Assembly: GCF_039538765.1 (NCBI RefSeq)
Contig: NZ_BAABCJ010000001.1
Span: 124,001-188,000 of the forward strand
Direction of reading: 5' to 3'
DNA from: Zhihengliuella alba
GTDB taxonomy: Bacteria > Actinomycetota > Actinomycetes > Actinomycetales > Micrococcaceae
Length of the DNA: 64,000 nucleotides
The notes under the pieces are model-generated. The model ran no database searches and was not told the DNA's origin. It worked only from the letters and a program-made list of their open reading frames with translations. Shown here one piece after another: positions 60,291 to 64,000 of the stretch (its first letter is position 1; the number at the start of each line of letters is the position of its first letter). The position numbers were made by a program, and so were the translations under genes.

Positions 60291-61440
60291 CGCCTGCCCC
60301 GGCCGGAGCGACGCCGTCCGTCGCCTGGCCCTCCGGTGCGCTCTTGGCCATGGCCGGCTTGACGCCAGCGGCCTTCGCGGCCTTCAGCGTCTCGTGGGTC
60401 GGCGCGTCCGGGTGGTCGGCCGGCTTGCGCTTGGCGTACTCGGCGCGCAGCTCCGGCAGGACGTGCTCGCCGAACATATCCAGCTGGTTCAGCACCGTCT
60501 TCAGCGGCAGGCCGGCGTGGTCCACCAGGAACAGCTGCCGGTGGTAGTCGCCGAAGTACTCCTGGAACGTCAGCGTCTTCTCGATGACCTCCTGCGGGCT
60601 GCCGACGGTCAGCGGCGTCTGCGCGGTGAAGTCCTCCAGCGACGGGCCGTGCCCGTAGACGGGCGCGTTGTCGAAGTACGGGCGGAACTCGCGCACCGCG
60701 TCCTGTGAGTTCTTGGCCATGTAGAACTGACCGCCCAGACCCACGAACGCCTGGTCCGCCCGGCCATGGCCGTAGTGCTCGAAGCGCTCCCGGTAGAGGC
60801 TGATGAGCTGCTGGTAGTGCTCCTTGGGCCAGAAGATGTTGTTGGCGAAGAAGCCGTCGCCGTAGTACGCGGCGATCTCGGCCACCTGCGGCGTGCGGAT
60901 CGAGCCGTGCCAGACGAACGGCGCGACGTCGTCGAGCGGGCGCGGCGTGGACGTGAAGTTCTGCAGGGGCGTACGGAACTTGCCCTGCCACGTGACCGAG
61001 TCCTCGTTCCAGAGGCGGTGCAGGAGGTGCACGTTCTCCACGGTGAGCTCCACGGAGTCCTGGATGTTCTTGCCGAACCACGGGTAGACCGGCGCCGTGT
61101 TGCCGCGGCCGAGGACGAGGTCCACGCGTCCGTCCGCGAGGTGCTGGAGCATGGAGAAGTCCTCGGCGATCTTCACCGGGTCGTTCGTGGTGATCAGCGT
61201 GGTGGCCGTGGAGAGGATGATCCGCTCGGTCTGGGCGGCGATGTGGGCCAGCGTGGTGGTGGGGGAGGAGGAGAAGAACGGCCGGTTGTGGTGCTCGCCG
61301 ACCGCGAAGACGTCCATCCCGATCTCCTCGACCTTCCGGGCGATCGCGCCCCACGCCTTGATGCGCTCGTGCTCGGTGGGCGTGGTCCCGTTGGTCGGGT
61401 CGGTGGTGATGTCGCTGACGCTGAAGATGCCGATCTGCAT
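60274..61440 (-). CDS. Luciferase-like (LLM) flavin-dependent oxidoreductase
   Basis: A 388-residue bacterial-luciferase-like TIM barrel that uses reduced flavin and O2, substrate unknown. It starts MQIGIFSVSDIT and has DVFAVGEHHNRPFFSSSP, ILSTATTLITTNDPVKIAEDF and RVDLVLGRGNTAPVYPWFG, the pattern of the CE1758-like subfamily. The last 45 residues are Ala/Lys-rich and probably disordered. It is preceded by the MarR-type palindrome at a distance of 42 bases. Confidence 0.88.
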   Translation of the reverse strand: MQIGIFSVSDITTDPTNGTTPTEHERIKAWGAIARKVEEIGMDVFAVGEHHNRPFFSSSPTTTLAHIAAQTERIILSTATTLITTNDPVKIAEDFSMLQHLADGRVDLVLGRGNTAPVYPWFGKNIQDSVELTVENVHLLHRLWNEDSVTWQGKFRTPLQNFTSTPRPLDDVAPFVWHGSIRTPQVAEIAAYYGDGFFANNIFWPKEHYQQLISLYRERFEHYGHGRADQAFVGLGGQFYMAKNSQDAVREFRPYFDNAPVYGHGPSLEDFTAQTPLTVGSPQEVIEKTLTFQEYFGDYHRQLFLVDHAGLPLKTVLNQLDMFGEHVLPELRAEYAKRKPADHPDAPTHETLKAAKAAGVKPAMAKSAPEGQATDGVAPAGAGGEHDA

Positions 61441-61482
61441 GCCTGCTCCTTGGTTGTCGTGGCGAGCGCCAGTCTACCCCAT

Positions 61483-61502
61483 TTATATGCATTTGCATAT
61501 AA
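61483..61502. promoter_or_regulatory. 20-bp palindrome, probable MarR operator
   Basis: TTATATGCA, TT, TGCATATAA is perfectly symmetric and strikingly AT-rich in this genome. It lies 42 bases ahead of the oxidoreductase start, where it would cover the promoter. Confidence 0.75.
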
Positions 61503-61562
61503 GAGTGGCGATGCCTCGGGCTTCGGTGCAGTGTCCAGCCCTGGACGGGGCCGGGTACGACG

Positions 61563-61601
61563 ACGGCGCTCCCGCGGCCGTGAGGGCCGCGGGAGCGCCG
61601 T
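61563..61601 (-). terminator. Terminator after mqo
   Basis: A perfect 17-bp stem (61563-61579 with 61585-61601) around a GTGAG loop, nine bases after the mqo stop. Confidence 0.8.
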
Positions 61602-61609
61602 GGTGGGGA

Positions 61610-63091
61610 TCAGCCCAGCTGGAGCACCCGATCGGTGGACTCCGTGACCTCGGCGAGGAGGTCCGGGCTCTCGTTGAGCTTGCGGCCGAAGCTGGGGATG
61701 ATCTCGGTGAGCTTGGACTCCCAGCCGGCGAACTGCTGCGGGAAGCAGCGCTGCAGCAGGTCGATCATGATCGGCGCGGCCGTGGACGCGCCGGGGGAGG
61801 CGCCCAGCAGGCCGGCGACGCTGCCGTCGGCGCCGGTGATGACCTCGGTGCCGAACTGGAGGACGCCGGCCTTCTTCGGGTCCTTCTTGATGACCTGCAC
61901 GCGCTGGCCCGCGTTGATGAGCTCCCACTCCTCGGCCGAGGCCTCCGGGTAGTACTCGCGGAGGGCCTCGTCCTTCTTGCCGCGCGACTTGAGGACCTCG
62001 GTGACGAGGTACTTGGTCAGGTCCATGTTGTCCTTCGCGACCGCCAGCATCGGGATGATGTTGTGCGGGCGGATGGACAGGGGCAGGTCCAGGTAGGAGC
62101 CCGTCTTGAGGAAGTTCGTCGAGAACCCCGCGTACGGGCCGAACATCAGCGAGCGCTTGCCGTTGACGAAGCGGGTGTCCAGGTGGGGGACGGACATGGG
62201 CGGCGCGCCCACGGAGGCCTGGCCGTACACCTTGGCGTGATGGCGCTCGATCGTCGCATCGTTGGTGTTGCGCAGGAACTGCCCGGAGACCGGGAATCCG
62301 CCGAAGCCCTTGATCTCGGGGATGCCGGCCGACTGGAGCAGGCGTAGTGCGCCGCCGCCGGCCCCGACGAAGACGAACTTCGCCGTGACGGTCCGCTTCT
62401 GGCCCGTGGCGTTGTTCTTGACGGTGAGCTTCCAGCCGGAGCCGTCGCGCTCCAGACCGGTCACGCGGTGGCCGAAGTTCAGGTCCGCGCCGCTCCGGCC
62501 CAGGTAGTCCGTCAGCTGACGCGTCAGCGAGCCGAAGTCGACATCCGTGCCGGAGGCGACGCGGGAGGCTGCCACACGCTGTGCCTCGTCGCGGCCCTCG
62601 GCGACGAGCGGGGCCCACTCCGCGATGGTGGACAGGTCCTCGGTGTGCTCGATCCGCTCGAAGAGCGGCTGCTGGCGTAGCGACTCGTAGCGGGTGCGGA
62701 GGTAGTCGGCATGGTCGTCCCCGATGACGAAGCTCATGTGCGGCAGCGGGTTGATGAAGCTCTGCGGCTCGCCGATCAGCCCGTGCTCCACCATGAAGGC
62801 GTAGAACTGCCGGGACACCTGGAACTGCTCGTTGATCTTGATGGCCTTGGCGGGATCCACGCTGCCGTCCGCCGCGGCGGGGCTGTAGTTCAGCTCGCAG
62901 AGGGCCGAGTGACCCGTGCCGGCGTTGTTCCACGGGTCGGAGGACTCGAGCCCGGCCTCGTCCAGGTTCTCGAACAGACTGACGCTCCAGTCCGGCTCGA
63001 GCTGCTTGATGAACGTCCCCAGCGTCGCGGACATGATTCCGCCGCCGATGAGCGCTACATCAATGTTGTGGTTTCCAAGTGAGGCGGGCAC
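61610..63091 (-). CDS. mqo: Malate:quinone oxidoreductase
   Basis: A membrane-associated FAD enzyme that oxidises malate to oxaloacetate and passes electrons to quinone. The 493 residues begin with the FAD motif DVALIGGGIMSATLGTFIK and include SSDPWNNAGTGHSALCELNY, INPLPHMSFVIGDDHADYL and a C-terminal LLGASPGASTAAPIMIDLL. GTG 63091 has GGAG eight bases upstream. It is monocistronic. In relatives Mqo takes over much of the tricarboxylic acid cycle step from malate dehydrogenase. Confidence 0.96.
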   Translation of the reverse strand: MPASLGNHNIDVALIGGGIMSATLGTFIKQLEPDWSVSLFENLDEAGLESSDPWNNAGTGHSALCELNYSPAAADGSVDPAKAIKINEQFQVSRQFYAFMVEHGLIGEPQSFINPLPHMSFVIGDDHADYLRTRYESLRQQPLFERIEHTEDLSTIAEWAPLVAEGRDEAQRVAASRVASGTDVDFGSLTRQLTDYLGRSGADLNFGHRVTGLERDGSGWKLTVKNNATGQKRTVTAKFVFVGAGGGALRLLQSAGIPEIKGFGGFPVSGQFLRNTNDATIERHHAKVYGQASVGAPPMSVPHLDTRFVNGKRSLMFGPYAGFSTNFLKTGSYLDLPLSIRPHNIIPMLAVAKDNMDLTKYLVTEVLKSRGKKDEALREYYPEASAEEWELINAGQRVQVIKKDPKKAGVLQFGTEVITGADGSVAGLLGASPGASTAAPIMIDLLQRCFPQQFAGWESKLTEIIPSFGRKLNESPDLLAEVTESTDRVLQLG

Positions 63092-63180
63092 GGATCATCT
63101 CCATCGAAAAATCAAGGTTCGGCACTCAGGTTAGCGCGCTGATCAGAGGCCGCGGAAATCGGTCGGCGCCCGCCCGGGGC

Positions 63181-64000
63181 TTATGCGTCGAGCCTCACAC
63201 GGTCGTAGACCTCGTCCAGTACGGGGCTGGACGGATAGTTCACCACGGGGGTCGACATCGCCAGGGCGGAGATCGGGAAGGAGAGGGGCTGCGCGGGCAG
63301 GTCCTGCGCCAGCAGTTCGCTGATGGCACGGTAGGCGGCGGCCCGCTCGGGACCCTCCGGCATGGACCGCGCCGCGGCCAGATGGGTCTTCAGTGCCGTG
63401 GAGTCGTATCCGAACTGGTCGTTGGAGAGACCGAAGAGCGAGCTGAGGAAGTGGTCCGGGTCCCGGTAGGAGCCGGTCCACCCCAGGAGGTGGAATCCGG
63501 CGTACTCACCGCTCAGGACCGCGTCGATGTAGCCGTCCTCCCAGCGGACCGGCACCGGCTCCAGGACGAATCCGGCCGCGGTGAGCTGGGCGCTGAGCTC
63601 CGCGTAGACGAGTTCGGGCAGCGGCAGGTAGCCGCGGCTGACGTCCCGGGGGTAGAGGAAGGGGATCAGCTCGCCGTCGTACCCGGCGGACTCGAGGAGG
63701 GTCGCCGCCGTGGTGGGGTCGTAGCCGTAGTACGTGTCGGGGGCCTCGACACCGAGGCTGGGCGGGAGGAAGGAGCGCGCCTGCTCCGTCCCGGCGATGA
63801 AGAGCTGCTCCCAGGCGTCGGAGTGCTGGGTGGCATGGGCCGCGGCCCGGCGGACGTCGAGGGAGCGCAGCGGGCCCGAGGCCTGGTTCATCCCCAGGTA
63901 GAGCACGGAGAAGGGGTCGCGCTGGACGATCTGCTGTCCCGCGCGTACGAGGTCGCGCATCTCGTGGACGGTCACCGTGTCGTAGCCGTGGATGTCGCCC
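63181..64000 (-). CDS. Peptide-type ABC transporter substrate-binding protein, C-terminal part
   Basis: The frame is open to the last base, so the signal peptide and first half lie outside. The visible 273 residues are the C-terminal lobe of a family 5 (DppA/OppA-like) binding protein: VRRAAAHATQHSDAWEQLF, YYGYDPTTAATLLESAGYDG, LHLLGW-like FHLLGWTGSYRDPDHFLSSLF and ISELLAQDLPAQPLSF. These proteins bring peptides, opines or other solutes to the permease. Permease genes are not in the window; the 89-bp gap to mqo shows no clear terminator. Confidence 0.9.
   Translation of the reverse strand, partial: GDIHGYDTVTVHEMRDLVRAGQQIVQRDPFSVLYLGMNQASGPLRSLDVRRAAAHATQHSDAWEQLFIAGTEQARSFLPPSLGVEAPDTYYGYDPTTAATLLESAGYDGELIPFLYPRDVSRGYLPLPELVYAELSAQLTAAGFVLEPVPVRWEDGYIDAVLSGEYAGFHLLGWTGSYRDPDHFLSSLFGLSNDQFGYDSTALKTHLAAARSMPEGPERAAAYRAISELLAQDLPAQPLSFPISALAMSTPVVNYPSSPVLDEVYDRVRLDA

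Overview
The window is 64 kb of very GC-rich DNA, densely packed with genes. It reads as chromosome of a Micrococcales actinobacterium, probably Micrococcaceae (Arthrobacter, Micrococcus, Citricoccus or Kocuria relatives). The evidence is the gene order thrB-rho-prfA-prmC-tsaC-wecA-atp operon, a Rho with a huge Asn/Asp/Arg-rich insert as in Micrococcus luteus, NucS mismatch endonuclease, DUF2550, DUF3039 and DUF2017 proteins, an NrtR-controlled nadABC operon, and many GTG/TTG starts and apparently leaderless messages. No rRNA, tRNA, CRISPR array or prophage was seen.

Layout. 1-9 kb: end of thrB, rho with a strong hairpin behind it, prfA-prmC-tsaC-wecA. 7.4-15.7 kb: the complete F1Fo ATP synthase operon (atpI, atpZ, atpBEFHAGDC), then a DUF2550 gene and a bidirectional terminator. 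15.8-18.8 kb: cspA, nagA and nucS on the minus strand, and a small zinc-finger-like protein divergent from nucS. 18.9-24.1 kb: an unknown large membrane protein, a YbbN-like thioredoxin/TPR protein and a two-gene ABC exporter. 24.1-28.8 kb: DUF3039, an SF2 helicase, pncB, and clpS with DUF2017. 28.8-34.1 kb: murI, an Rv1339-like phosphodiesterase, rph, rdgB, dedA and an exonuclease-BRCT protein. 34.2-39.5 kb: a degenerate ADP-ribosylglycohydrolase homologue and sbcCD.

Accessory part. 39.5-41.9 kb: an IclR regulator divergent from an MHS-type MFS transporter, with operator-like repeats between. 41.87-42.95 kb: one IS481-family element with clear inverted repeats and a 6-bp target duplication, inserted at the stop codon of the transporter; its transposase has two frameshifts. 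43.0-44.3 kb: a short tandem-repeat tract, a META-domain lipoprotein and a phosphoribosyltransferase. 44.5-49.5 kb: a homoprotocatechuate meta-cleavage operon (FAH-RraA fusion, GntR regulator, hpaE, hpaD) with a palindromic operator. 49.7-53.6 kb: a 2-oxoacid dehydrogenase operon in which the usual E2 is replaced by a stand-alone lipoyl protein and an alpha/beta hydrolase, divergent from an Lrp/AsnC regulator. 53.6-59.8 kb: nrtR-nadA-nadB-nadC-nadS, de novo NAD synthesis with an NrtR operator. 59.8-61.5 kb: a MarR regulator and a luciferase-like oxidoreductase. 61.6-64 kb: mqo and the C-terminal part of a peptide-type ABC substrate-binding protein running off the end.

How it fits together. 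The left half is housekeeping: transcription termination, translation termination, tRNA modification, wall precursors, ATP synthesis and repair. The right half adds catabolism of an aromatic acid (possible uptake by the MFS protein, ring cleavage by HpaD, processing by HpaE and the FAH-RraA protein), oxidation of a 2-oxoacid or acetoin-like substrate, and NAD supply by both salvage (pncB) and de novo (nadABC) routes. The most unusual elements are the FAH-RraA fusion, the split E2 module, the IS with a hairpin hiding the transposase ribosome binding site, and a recurring -10 box placed 6-8 bases before start codons.
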